A stretch of DNA of 64,000 nucleotides from Paenibacillus polysaccharolyticus (GTDB taxonomy: Bacteria > Bacillota > Bacilli > Paenibacillales > Paenibacillaceae), in the NCBI RefSeq assembly GCF_900102085.1, contig NZ_FMVM01000024.1:1-64000 (forward strand), in the 5' to 3' direction. Positions 1-7,353 of this stretch are shown piece after piece; positions within the stretch are counted from its first letter, which is position 1, and every line of letters begins with the position of its first letter. The notes below the pieces were generated by a model, which worked only from the letters and a program-made list of their open reading frames with translations, ran no database searches and was not told the origin of the DNA. Made by a program: the position numbers and the translations under genes.

Positions 1-166
1 GTTTCCGGTAGTTGTCCCAAGCTTGAGGGCAGGTTGCCTACGTGTTACTCACCCGTCCGCCGCTAACTATCAGAGAAGCAAGCTTCTCTTCAAATCCGCT
101 CGACTTGCATGTATTAGGCATGCCGCCAGCGTTCGTCCTGAGCCAGGATCAAACTCTCCAATAAAG
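1..166 (-). rRNA. 16S ribosomal RNA, 5' end only
   Basis: Read on the minus strand this is the first ~165 nt of a bacterial 16S gene. The universal 27F site (AGAGTTTGATCCTGGCTCAG) lies at about 138-157, followed by the conserved GACGAACGCTGGCGGC block, the V1 hairpin and the GGCGGACGGGTGAGTAACACG block. The gene continues past the left window edge, so the rest of the rRNA operon lies outside. The V1 loop (GAAGCTTGCTTC-type) and general sequence suit Paenibacillaceae. The mature 5' end is placed by analogy with Bacillus and may be off by a few bases. Confidence 0.97.
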
Positions 167-350
167 ATGAATTTCGTCAGCGTCGTTAAACGCGGTGAAA
201 CTCATCGGGGTATTGAAAAGAGCGATAAGCTCATTTTGAATCTGACGAGATTAAAAATCTCATTTGTGTTCCAGTTTCCATACAGCCAGATGGCATGTAC
301 CAAAAACCTTCACGTCATTCTGCAAGCAGAATGTTTACTCACTCGTTGTT

Positions 351-365
351 CAGTTTTCAAAGATC
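351..365 (-). promoter_or_regulatory. rrn leader boxA-like antitermination site
   Basis: On the minus strand the leader reads GATCTTTGAAAACTG, followed by AACAACGAGTGAG. This is the boxA-type element that recurs in Bacillales rRNA leaders and 16S-23S spacers and loads Nus factors. It lies between the rrn promoter and the 16S start. Confidence 0.65.
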
Positions 366-410
366 AAACATATTCAGTCACCGTTACTCATTCGCTTCAG
401 TAACTTTTAT

Positions 411-439
411 ATCATACCATTTCCAAACCAACTTTGCAA
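411..439 (-). promoter_or_regulatory. rrn operon sigma-A promoter
   Basis: Minus strand: -35 TTGCAA (434-439), 17 nt spacer, -10 TATGAT (411-416). It lies about 245 nt upstream of the 16S start and points into it. An A/T-rich tract upstream of the -35 could act as an UP element. A second upstream promoter is common in rrn operons, but I found no convincing one in 440-740. Confidence 0.7.
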
Positions 440-756
440 GCACTTTTTTTAAGTTTCTTTCGAAGCTTGTTTTTATTGGCTTGCCGCACCGTCTTAACTG
501 TGTTTTCTTGGCAGGAATTAGAATATACCATGTATCGCCACCACATGTAAAGCATTATTTTAAGAACATCTGAATAATTTATCATTCTCACGAGAACATG
601 CATTTCAGGTTAACTTTGTCCGGAACTATCTTTTCCATTTGAATGACCATATCATTTCATACACGACTCTCTATCTCTAAGTTGGATCAACTAAAAGGTT
701 CTGAACTGATCCACTTTTCATCTCACGTTTCAAACTCTTATATAGAAGAAACAAAA
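440..756. other. non-coding spacer upstream of rrn
   Basis: No gene is supported here; the short frames lack ribosome sites. The stretch separates the rrn promoter from the convergent end of the purine permease gene and is A/T rich. Confidence 0.6.
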
Positions 757-792
757 AAAGCGAAGCTCGATGTGATATCGTAGCTTCGCTTT
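757..792 (-). terminator. Rho-independent terminator of the purine permease gene
   Basis: The perfect inverted repeat AAAGCGAAGCT / AGCTTCGCTTT with a 14 nt loop is followed on the minus strand by a T run. It lies 20 nt after the permease stop codon. Confidence 0.85.
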
Positions 793-811
793 CTTCATAT
801 ATAAACCAAAC

Positions 812-2188
812 TTATTCTCCACCGATAAACACGTAACGGCATATAACGATAACGGCCAGCACCCACATCAACCAATGCACTTTCACTTTACGCTCAGTAA
901 CCAAGTTACTGAACACAGCCAAAATAACATAGGATACGATACCTGCAGAGATCCCGTTCGCAATCCCGCCTGTAAATGGCATCAGTACAATAGTAAGGAA
1001 TGCAGGGAAAGCCTGCAGAAAATCATCCCACTCAATACTACGAACTTGGCTCATCATAAGTACACCTACAATAATCAAAGCTGGAGCGGTTGCAGCAGAA
1101 GGGACAACTAAAGCAAGTGGCGCGATAAACAAAGCAAGAATGAACAGCAAACCTGTCGTAACCGAGGTTAAACCTGTACGTCCACCAGCTTCAACACCTG
1201 AAGCACTCTCAACGTATGCCGTGATCGTACTTGTACCCAGTGCCGCACCTGCGCTGACACCGACAGCATCGACGAGCATGGCTTTACCAATCGTTTTCTC
1301 ACCTTTAGCTTTATCCTTCATAATCCCCATGCGTGTTGCCGTCCCAACCATCGTACCGAAGGTATCAAACAGTTCAACGAATGTGAAAATGAAGATGATT
1401 TCGAACAATCCAAGGCTAATTGCACCTTTCAGATCAAGTTGCCCGACAGCTAGGTCACTGAAGTTAGGCAGCCAGCTTGCACTGGACAGACCACTCAAAT
1501 TGGTTACCCCCATTGGAATACCAATCAGCGTTGTTACTACGATACCAATCAACAAAGCACCTTTAACACGCATTACCATAAGGACCGCAATCAGTAGCAA
1601 ACCAATCAAAGCGAGTAATGCATCATGATGTGTAATAAAGTTTCCAAGAGACAAGTTGAAGCTGCTACCTGGAATCGGCTGGCTCAAATCTGCATCCGGT
1701 GCAACATTCACGGTTACTGCCACCAGATTGGCGAGTTTAAAACCAATAATCGTAATAAAAAGACCGATACCTACGGTGATTGCCATTTTAATGGATTGTG
1801 GAACTGCAACAAGCAACATTTGCCGAACTCGAGTCACGGTCAGAATAATGAACACGATACCCGAAAGGAAAACAGCACCGAGGGCTGCCTGCCAGCTAAT
1901 TGCACCATTGGAGCTCAAAACCACAGTCATAAAGTATGCATTCAACCCCATACCCGGAGCAAGAGCAATCGGAACGTTCACGAACAACCCCATAATAATT
2001 GTCATCAATCCAGCGCCGACGGCTGTTGCAAAGAATACTGCATTGTCGGACATCCCTGCCCCATTTTGTCCTAAGAACAATGTGTTTACAAAAAGAATGT
2101 AAGCCATTGTCATAAAGGTGGTCAGACCCGCAACAATCTCCGTTCTAACATTTGTTCCGTTTTCTTTGAGTTTAAAGAAACGATCCAT
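812..2188 (-). CDS. NCS2 (AzgA-type) guanine/hypoxanthine permease
   Basis: A 458-residue polytopic membrane protein of the AzgA branch of the nucleobase:cation symporter-2 family, the group of PbuG, PbuO and adenine permeases. The N-terminal segment MDRFFKLKENGTNVRTE, the motif FMTMAYILFVN and the motif APGMGLNAYF near residue 80 are typical, and the length matches the family. The ATG follows AAGGAGGAG with good spacing. A guanine-class purine riboswitch and terminator lie in the leader, so import of guanine or hypoxanthine is more likely than adenine. The gene is monocistronic with its own terminator. Substrate is inferred from the riboswitch, not from the protein. Confidence 0.93.
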   Translation of the reverse strand: MDRFFKLKENGTNVRTEIVAGLTTFMTMAYILFVNTLFLGQNGAGMSDNAVFFATAVGAGLMTIIMGLFVNVPIALAPGMGLNAYFMTVVLSSNGAISWQAALGAVFLSGIVFIILTVTRVRQMLLVAVPQSIKMAITVGIGLFITIIGFKLANLVAVTVNVAPDADLSQPIPGSSFNLSLGNFITHHDALLALIGLLLIAVLMVMRVKGALLIGIVVTTLIGIPMGVTNLSGLSSASWLPNFSDLAVGQLDLKGAISLGLFEIIFIFTFVELFDTFGTMVGTATRMGIMKDKAKGEKTIGKAMLVDAVGVSAGAALGTSTITAYVESASGVEAGGRTGLTSVTTGLLFILALFIAPLALVVPSAATAPALIIVGVLMMSQVRSIEWDDFLQAFPAFLTIVLMPFTGGIANGISAGIVSYVILAVFSNLVTERKVKVHWLMWVLAVIVICRYVFIGGE

Positions 2189-2318
2189 AATTCACTAACT
2201 CCTCCTTAGAGATGTTGAAGCCATAAGTTATATTGAAAAACGACAAATGACCCTGAGAAGTACTTTCCCCAGAGTTCAGCTTGACCAGAAGCAGGCAGAC
2301 GGCCCGTTGACCAAGAAC

Positions 2319-2374
2319 AAAAAAAATTCTAATGTGCACGGGTGATGTCCCGCCGCAGTCATGTAGAATTCATG
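2319..2374 (-). terminator. riboswitch expression-platform terminator
   Basis: Minus strand: an AATTCTA...TAGAATT stem enclosing a GC-rich CGGG...CCCG hairpin, followed by eight T. It lies between the purine aptamer and the permease start, where a ligand-controlled terminator would sit. The competing antiterminator pairing was not worked out. Confidence 0.7.
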
Positions 2375-2390
2375 TGCTTAGCCTGCTCCT

Positions 2391-2460
2391 CTTCGTAGCC
2401 AGATCATTAGGGTGATCTCGTAGAGACTCCCGGGCCAATCCCCAGGATTATACGAATTAG
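2391..2460 (-). promoter_or_regulatory. purine riboswitch aptamer, guanine class
   Basis: Minus strand: P1 strands TTCGTA and TACGAA pair perfectly around TATAATCC (J1/2), a P2 hairpin, GTCTCTACG (J2/3, close to the consensus GTTTCTACC), a P3 hairpin and the closing J3/1. The base just before the 3' P1 strand is C (GGC then TACGAA). This is the C74 position that pairs with guanine or hypoxanthine; adenine aptamers have U there. A ligand-induced OFF switch for the permease is expected from family knowledge. Confidence 0.92.
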
Positions 2461-2489
2461 TATGCGCTATTTGTTTGTTTCCCATCATC

Positions 2490-2518
2490 ATTTTAGGAGG
2501 GAGCTTCAACTTTGTCAA
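2490..2518 (-). promoter_or_regulatory. sigma-A promoter of the riboswitch-permease transcript
   Basis: Minus strand: a perfect -35 TTGACA (2513-2518), 17 nt spacer and TAAAAT (2490-2495), about 30 nt upstream of the aptamer. This gives a leader of roughly 290 nt. Confidence 0.8.
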
Positions 2519-2685
2519 TGATAAAAACGAATGTTTATACAACACCCTCTAAATAACGTTCGTATTATATGACAGATCGAACCAGTTCAGCGGTTACCAA
2601 TCCATTTGTAAGCGTGTTTAATAATAAAACACAACGAGAATATGTTCATATTTTCAAATGTAATCTGAATCTAAATACAAATAAA
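2519..2685. other. A/T-rich spacer
   Basis: I see no gene, RNA or strong repeat between the permease promoter and the hairpin downstream of the flagellin gene. Confidence 0.5.
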
Positions 2686-2721
2686 GGCCACCTCCATCAT
2701 ACTAATAGCATGAAAGTGACC
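2686..2721 (-). terminator. likely terminator of the flagellin gene
   Basis: Minus strand: GGTCAC / GTGGCC stem extended by weaker pairs, followed by an interrupted T-rich tract. It lies about 140 nt after the flagellin stop. The T tract is imperfect, so termination efficiency is uncertain. Confidence 0.5.
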
Positions 2722-2861
2722 GCATTCATGTAATTTTTTGATAATAACAAATTAAGATTCACTGATCAATCAATTAAATCGTCCTTGCTTCTTATTCTAG
2801 ACAAAAAACTTCCGTTGATTCAGTAATTAACAGTAGCTCTACACTGTTATAGACAATCAAG

Positions 2862-4733
2862 TTACTTCAGTAATTGTAATACTCCTTGAGGTTCTAAATT
2901 AGCTTGTATTAGCATAGCTTGCGCCGCTTGAGTTAGAATGTTTTTTTGACTAAACTTCATCATCTCGACTGCCATGTCTGCATCCCTGATTAGAGATTCT
3001 GAAGATGCTAAGTTTTCAAACGCATTACCAACATTTGTCAAAGTATGTTCCATTCTGTTTTGCAACGCTCCATATAAACCTCTGTAACTTGAAACTTTGT
3101 TTAAAGCGTTATCTGTTGAAGCGATAGATTGCTCAGGAATAGCCGGTGGTAAGAGTCCTACGTTGGCAAGTCCCAGCCCATCTGCATCTAACTTAAACAA
3201 AGGAATCTTAACGGATTGATTTTCATTTGCCCCGGTCTGAATAGAAACATTAGGAGGTATATAGTCTATGTCTTTGATGTCAGTTGTAGTTGTCTCTATG
3301 ATTGAGTCTATTTGGTTTGTGTGTTGTTCAGTAAAAAGATAAATATCCTGCTTGAAATTAAAATTATCCAATGAAATTCCAAATTCCAAAACCTCACCGT
3401 CACTAATATCATTATTCTCCCATGTCGAAGTAATAACGCTACCATCAACGCCAAATCGCGTGCTAGGGGTTGTTAATGAGGAAGGTTTTGTATTGGCACC
3501 ATCACTTAAAAAAGAAAGATTAAAATCTACTAAGCTATTTGATATTTCAAAAGCCGTTCCTGTGTTCGGTATTTGTGCTCCAGAAGCTGTGCCACCGATA
3601 GGTATGCCGCTAGAAGAAGAGAGCGTATAATGAGCACTGTGTCCGGCAGAGAAAGCAGTGCGAATATTAATTGTTCTATGATCATCTCCAGAGTTGTTTC
3701 TGACCTTAAACTCTGCCTTGAAAGAACTCCCATCTGTTGTGATGACCTTCTCAATCTCAAATCCATCCTTTTCATAAAGAACGGAAATTTTTCCTAGCTC
3801 CTTGGTCGAACTTTTTATGTTAATATTAGCCAAAGTCGTCAAGCTTCCATCAATCTCTATCGAAATTGAATCATCTGAAAATCTCCCAAAGTTAGGGAGA
3901 ATACCGACCGTTTGTACATTTGGAATAAGGTTTGTTTGGAACAAAATATTTCTTTCAGTTGAGTCTCTTATATCAAGTTGTTTATACCTGTCCTTATAAG
4001 CAGTATCCGTATATAATTCTCTTGCAAATAAGTACTCCTTCGTAGAAGTTGTTTCCGTATGCACATGCTCCTTTTTCTCATAATCATTATAACCTTGTCT
4101 TCCATCTTGAGAAGTAATAGGTGTAGTTTGAGCCTGCTGATTATAAGTGTCATTAATCTCGGTTTTGGTCGTTGAACTTTTTACATTAAGAGGCTCATCA
4201 TTTGTGCCTATAGGCAAGAATCCTAGATATCTTTGTCTATCTGTGGTTTTAGGTAGTGGTCCTACATTAGAGATGTCAACATTATGACTCGATCTATCCT
4301 TTAAAACTTGAAAATCACTTCTTGCAAGCAAATTTGTTGTGTTAAAATCAGTTCTATTGGCAAGACTATTGATTTCATCGGTAAGCTTACTAATCTCTTG
4401 ATCGATCTTTTTTCTATCACTTTCGGTATATGTATCATTTGAACCTTGAATAATCAGTTCTCTCTGCCTTTGAATAATCTCTGTAATTTCTTGTAGTCCA
4501 CCTTCAGCCGTGTTAATTAATGAAAGACCATCTTGAACATTTCTTGAGGCCTGCTCCAGTCCTCTGATCTGTCCCCTCATCTTTTCCGATATGGTGAGTC
4601 CAGCAGCATCATCACCAGCACGATTTATTTTTAGGCCTGAGGACAACTTTTCCATATCTTTTTCTTTTGCTTTATTGTTTATTTTCAATTTATTCAACGT
4701 ATCTAATCCAACTATATTAGACGCAATTCGCAT
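2862..4733 (-). CDS. large flagellin-family protein with long central insert
   Basis: A 623-residue protein with conserved flagellin ends. Residues 1-140 form the N-terminal D0/D1 domain (KLSSGLKINRAGDDAAGLTI, then a QRQRELIIQG heptad region). Residues ~545-623 form the C-terminal D1/D0 domain (RDADMAVEMMKFSQ...QANLEPQGVLQLLK). These ends pack into the filament core. Between them lie about 400 Ser/Thr/Asn/Asp-rich residues, about twice the length of a simple Bacillales flagellin, presumably surface-exposed. A good GAGAGG site precedes the ATG. No chaperone, cap or other flagellar gene is adjacent, and base composition is more A/T rich than in the neighbours. It could be a minor or alternative filament subunit. 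Confidence 0.93.
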   Translation of the reverse strand: MRIASNIVGLDTLNKLKINNKAKEKDMEKLSSGLKINRAGDDAAGLTISEKMRGQIRGLEQASRNVQDGLSLINTAEGGLQEITEIIQRQRELIIQGSNDTYTESDRKKIDQEISKLTDEINSLANRTDFNTTNLLARSDFQVLKDRSSHNVDISNVGPLPKTTDRQRYLGFLPIGTNDEPLNVKSSTTKTEINDTYNQQAQTTPITSQDGRQGYNDYEKKEHVHTETTSTKEYLFARELYTDTAYKDRYKQLDIRDSTERNILFQTNLIPNVQTVGILPNFGRFSDDSISIEIDGSLTTLANINIKSSTKELGKISVLYEKDGFEIEKVITTDGSSFKAEFKVRNNSGDDHRTINIRTAFSAGHSAHYTLSSSSGIPIGGTASGAQIPNTGTAFEISNSLVDFNLSFLSDGANTKPSSLTTPSTRFGVDGSVITSTWENNDISDGEVLEFGISLDNFNFKQDIYLFTEQHTNQIDSIIETTTTDIKDIDYIPPNVSIQTGANENQSVKIPLFKLDADGLGLANVGLLPPAIPEQSIASTDNALNKVSSYRGLYGALQNRMEHTLTNVGNAFENLASSESLIRDADMAVEMMKFSQKNILTQAAQAMLIQANLEPQGVLQLLK

Positions 4734-4766
4734 AATTTTACCTCTCTGTATGTATTGTTACTTATT

Positions 4767-4795
4767 ATACTAGTTGTTCACATATTGGAAGTCAA
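4767..4795 (-). promoter_or_regulatory. candidate sigma-A promoter of the flagellin gene
   Basis: Minus strand: TTGACT (4790-4795), 17 nt, TAGTAT (4767-4772), about 35 nt before the ATG. I did not see a sigma-D type (TAAA...GCCGATAT) promoter, which would be usual for a main flagellin. Confidence 0.5.
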
Positions 4796-4834
4796 TTGAA
4801 ACTAACGGCTCTTTTTTTTCATGGTTACAATATC

Positions 4835-4879
4835 AAAAAAAGCGGTACAGTCCTATGTTTCAAGACTGTACCGCTTTTT
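4835..4879 (-). terminator. Rho-independent terminator after guaA
   Basis: The near-perfect inverted repeat AAAAAGCGGTACAGTC / GACTGTACCGCTTTTT has an 11 nt loop and T runs on both strands. It lies 28 nt downstream of the guaA stop and also insulates the flagellin promoter. Confidence 0.9.
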
Positions 4880-4906
4880 CATAACATTTGAATATCCTGA
4901 CCTGAC

Positions 4907-6445
4907 CTATTCCCACTCGATCGTTGCAGGTGGTTTGGATGTTACATCGTAGACGATCCGGTTTACGTTGTCCACTTCGTTAACGATCCGTACAGAGATT
5001 TTCTCCAGCACATCCCAAGGGATACGTGCCCAGTCTGCAGTCATACCGTCAATGGATGTTACGGCACGAATACCTACAGTGTAGGAATACGTACGTGCGT
5101 CACCCATAACGCCAACACTCTTCATGTTAGGCAGGGCGGTGAAGTATTGCCAGATTTCACGGTCAAGACCGGCTTTGGCGATTTCTTCACGCAGGATGTA
5201 GTCGGAATCACGAACAATTTTCAGCTTCTCTTCCGTCACTTCCCCAAGTACACGGATCGCAAGACCTGGACCAGGGAAAGGCTGACGGTGTACGATTTCG
5301 TCTGGCAGTCCACACTCCGTACCTACTTTACGAACCTCATCCTTAAACAGGGTGTTCAGTGGTTCGATCAGTTTGAAGTTCATGTCTTCTGGCAGACCGC
5401 CCACGTTGTGGTGGGATTTGATGGTTTGTGCTGTAGCTGTACCACTCTCTACGATGTCTGTGTAAAGTGTACCTTGAGCCAGGAATTCGAAGTCATCGAA
5501 TTGCTTGGACTCTTCATCAAATACGTAAATAAACTCGTTACCGATAATTTTACGTTTTTGCTCCGGATCATCCACGCCAGCCAGCTTGGACATGAAACGT
5601 TCTTGTGCATCGATTTTGACAACCTTCATATCGAACTTGCCAACAAATGTCTCCATTACGCTCTCTGCTTCACCTTTACGCAACAGACCGTGGTCGATAA
5701 ACATACATGTCAGCTGATCACCGATTGCTTTGTGCAACAATGCTGCGACAACGGAAGAATCCACACCGCCGCTGAGTGCGCACAACACTTTGCCGTCGCC
5801 CACTTTTTCACGAATATCTCTAATCGTGTCATCAATGAAAGTTTCCATCGTCCAGTTGCCTTCGCAACCACAGATTTCGAACAGGAAGTTGCGAATCATG
5901 TCGTTACCGCGAACGGAGTGACGTACTTCCGGGTGGAACTGCACTGCATACAATTTGCGCTCGTCGTTACTCATCGCTGCGATTGGCGCACTTTCCGTAC
6001 CTGCATCCAGTTTGAAGCCCGGAGGCAATGTGACAACGTGGTCACCATGACTCATCCATACAGTATGTTCACCTTCAATACCTTGAGCAAGTGCTGCACC
6101 GGCAGCAAACTCAAGATCTGCTTTGCCGTACTCACGCTTCTCGGAACGTTCTACTTTCCCTTCAAGCTGCTGAGCCATGAGCTGCATACCATAACAGATA
6201 CCAAAGATTGGCAAGCCTAGATCATAGACACCCGGATCAACGTGTGGTGCATTTTCAGCATATACGCTAGATGGGCCACCCGAGAATACAATTCCTTTTG
6301 GCGCCATTTCAGCAATTTTCTCCGCTGGTGTGTTATACGGCAAAAGCTCGCTGTATACGCCAAGATCCCGGATTCTTCTGGCGATTAACTGGTTGTATTG
6401 GCCTCCAAAGTCAAGGACAACCACAATTTCATTTTGCTTATTCAT
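4907..6445 (-). CDS. guaA: GMP synthase (glutamine-hydrolysing)
   Basis: A 512-residue two-domain enzyme that converts XMP, ATP and glutamine to GMP. The N-terminal class I glutamine amidotransferase domain has the nucleophile Cys ~84 in GICYGMQ and the catalytic His in QFHPEV. The ATP-pyrophosphatase domain has the P-loop SGGVDSS near residue 225, and the C-terminal dimerisation domain ends with PPATIEWE, as in the family. Full length. The ATG follows a GGGAGG site. It is a single gene with its own promoter and terminator, no riboswitch is seen in its leader, and it is functionally linked to the purine permease 2.7 kb away. Confidence 0.98.
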   Translation of the reverse strand: MNKQNEIVVVLDFGGQYNQLIARRIRDLGVYSELLPYNTPAEKIAEMAPKGIVFSGGPSSVYAENAPHVDPGVYDLGLPIFGICYGMQLMAQQLEGKVERSEKREYGKADLEFAAGAALAQGIEGEHTVWMSHGDHVVTLPPGFKLDAGTESAPIAAMSNDERKLYAVQFHPEVRHSVRGNDMIRNFLFEICGCEGNWTMETFIDDTIRDIREKVGDGKVLCALSGGVDSSVVAALLHKAIGDQLTCMFIDHGLLRKGEAESVMETFVGKFDMKVVKIDAQERFMSKLAGVDDPEQKRKIIGNEFIYVFDEESKQFDDFEFLAQGTLYTDIVESGTATAQTIKSHHNVGGLPEDMNFKLIEPLNTLFKDEVRKVGTECGLPDEIVHRQPFPGPGLAIRVLGEVTEEKLKIVRDSDYILREEIAKAGLDREIWQYFTALPNMKSVGVMGDARTYSYTVGIRAVTSIDGMTADWARIPWDVLEKISVRIVNEVDNVNRIVYDVTSKPPATIEWE

Positions 6446-6475
6446 TACCGTGCCTCCCTCAATTCAATGAAACTA

Positions 6476-6505
6476 ATTATACGCAACGACAAAACCTACC
6501 GTCAA
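6476..6505 (-). promoter_or_regulatory. sigma-A promoter of guaA
   Basis: Minus strand: TTGACG (6500-6505), 18 nt, TATAAT (6476-6481), about 30 nt upstream of the guaA ATG. Confidence 0.7.
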
Positions 6506-6809
6506 GGAAAGACGAAACTCCATTTTTCAGGCAAGTAACGGGAAGATGTGACACAAAGCGACAGTCGATGCCATTCCTTAAGGCGGGTCTACAGGATGAA
6601 ATTTTGTTCAATATAACATGCACATATGCTCCACCTCGTGTGTACTCTTATAATTGGATAAAAGAACCGATTTCATCCGTCGGGTGCGTAGATTAAAAGC
6701 CATCGTAAAGTCATCGTTATCAGTGAAGATGGTAAGTTGGTATTAAGTTCCAGTGGCAATATAGAAAAGCAAATATGCAATCGGCAGCACAACATGAATT
6801 GGAACATGC
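6506..6809. other. non-coding spacer upstream of guaA
   Basis: No supported gene. A frame covering 6271-6696 on the plus strand is antisense to guaA and lacks a ribosome site. The spacer leads into the nested repeat at 6810. Confidence 0.5.
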
Positions 6810-7002
6810 TAACGATCACACTGAGCCTTATTATGCGCTCTAGGCAGTGCTTGAAATTCTAACGATCCTCAGAACCGCTATTTGGTATAAAACTCCCGAA
6901 ATCCAGCGGAAATGTCGTCTTTTCAAGTAAATAAGGTTTCTCGTGATCGTTAGAATTTTAAAATGGCAAAAAAGGACTACATAGCGTCACTGGTGATCGT
7001 TA
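6810..7002. repeat. nested inverted repeat of four TAACGATC octamers, copy A
   Basis: TAACGATC occurs at 6810-6817 and 6860-6867, and its reverse complement GATCGTTA at 6945-6952 and 6995-7002. Start-to-start distances are 50, 85 and 50 nt. The same four octamers with the same spacing recur at 54048-54240. Sequence after the first octamer (GAGCCTTATT, then GCG) and before the second (GAAATTC) is also shared. The unit therefore looks like a ~50 nt module present twice in each orientation. It lies between guaA and the end of the transglutaminase operon. Function unknown. Confidence 0.85.
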
Positions 7003-7310
7003 AGAATCGTAAATCCTAATTTTGGCCCCACGAAGTTTGGTAATTGAAATATTGTCTGCTCGTAAAAAAAATAAGGGTACGCCTCTCATGATCAAGTAGA
7101 TGGAGGAGGCACGAACTTCATGGGCTGACGTTAGGAAGGTAACGTGTGTCAATCTAAACTCACTTCTCTGCATGTTATATGTAGATTGGAATTTCCACCA
7201 ACGACAACAGATTCTTCACATTTCAAAGTAGTAATCTTCCTATTCACCTCCAACCAGGTTCGTTAGCATCCGCTCCGTGGCATCTCAATAGAGTATAGTG
7301 GTGTAAATTA
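7003..7310. other. non-coding spacer
   Basis: Nothing recognisable between nested repeat copy A and the terminator of the transglutaminase operon. Confidence 0.5.
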
Positions 7311-7341
7311 AAAAATCTCGTTCACCCTTGGGCAAACGAGA
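7311..7341 (-). terminator. terminator of the MoxR-DUF58-transglutaminase operon
   Basis: Minus strand: TCTCGTT / AACGAGA stem with a 12 nt loop followed by six T, 13 nt beyond the last stop codon. Confidence 0.8.
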
Positions 7342-7353
7342 CTCGTCAGGAAC

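Noticed and set aside
2862..4733. Sigma-D flagellar promoter for the flagellin
   Set aside because: I looked for TAAA-N15-GCCGATAT upstream and did not find it; a sigma-A-like site fits better.
5147..6220. 357-residue open frame antisense to guaA
   Set aside because: Same cause: a shadow of a strongly biased gene, with no start signal and no plausible protein composition.
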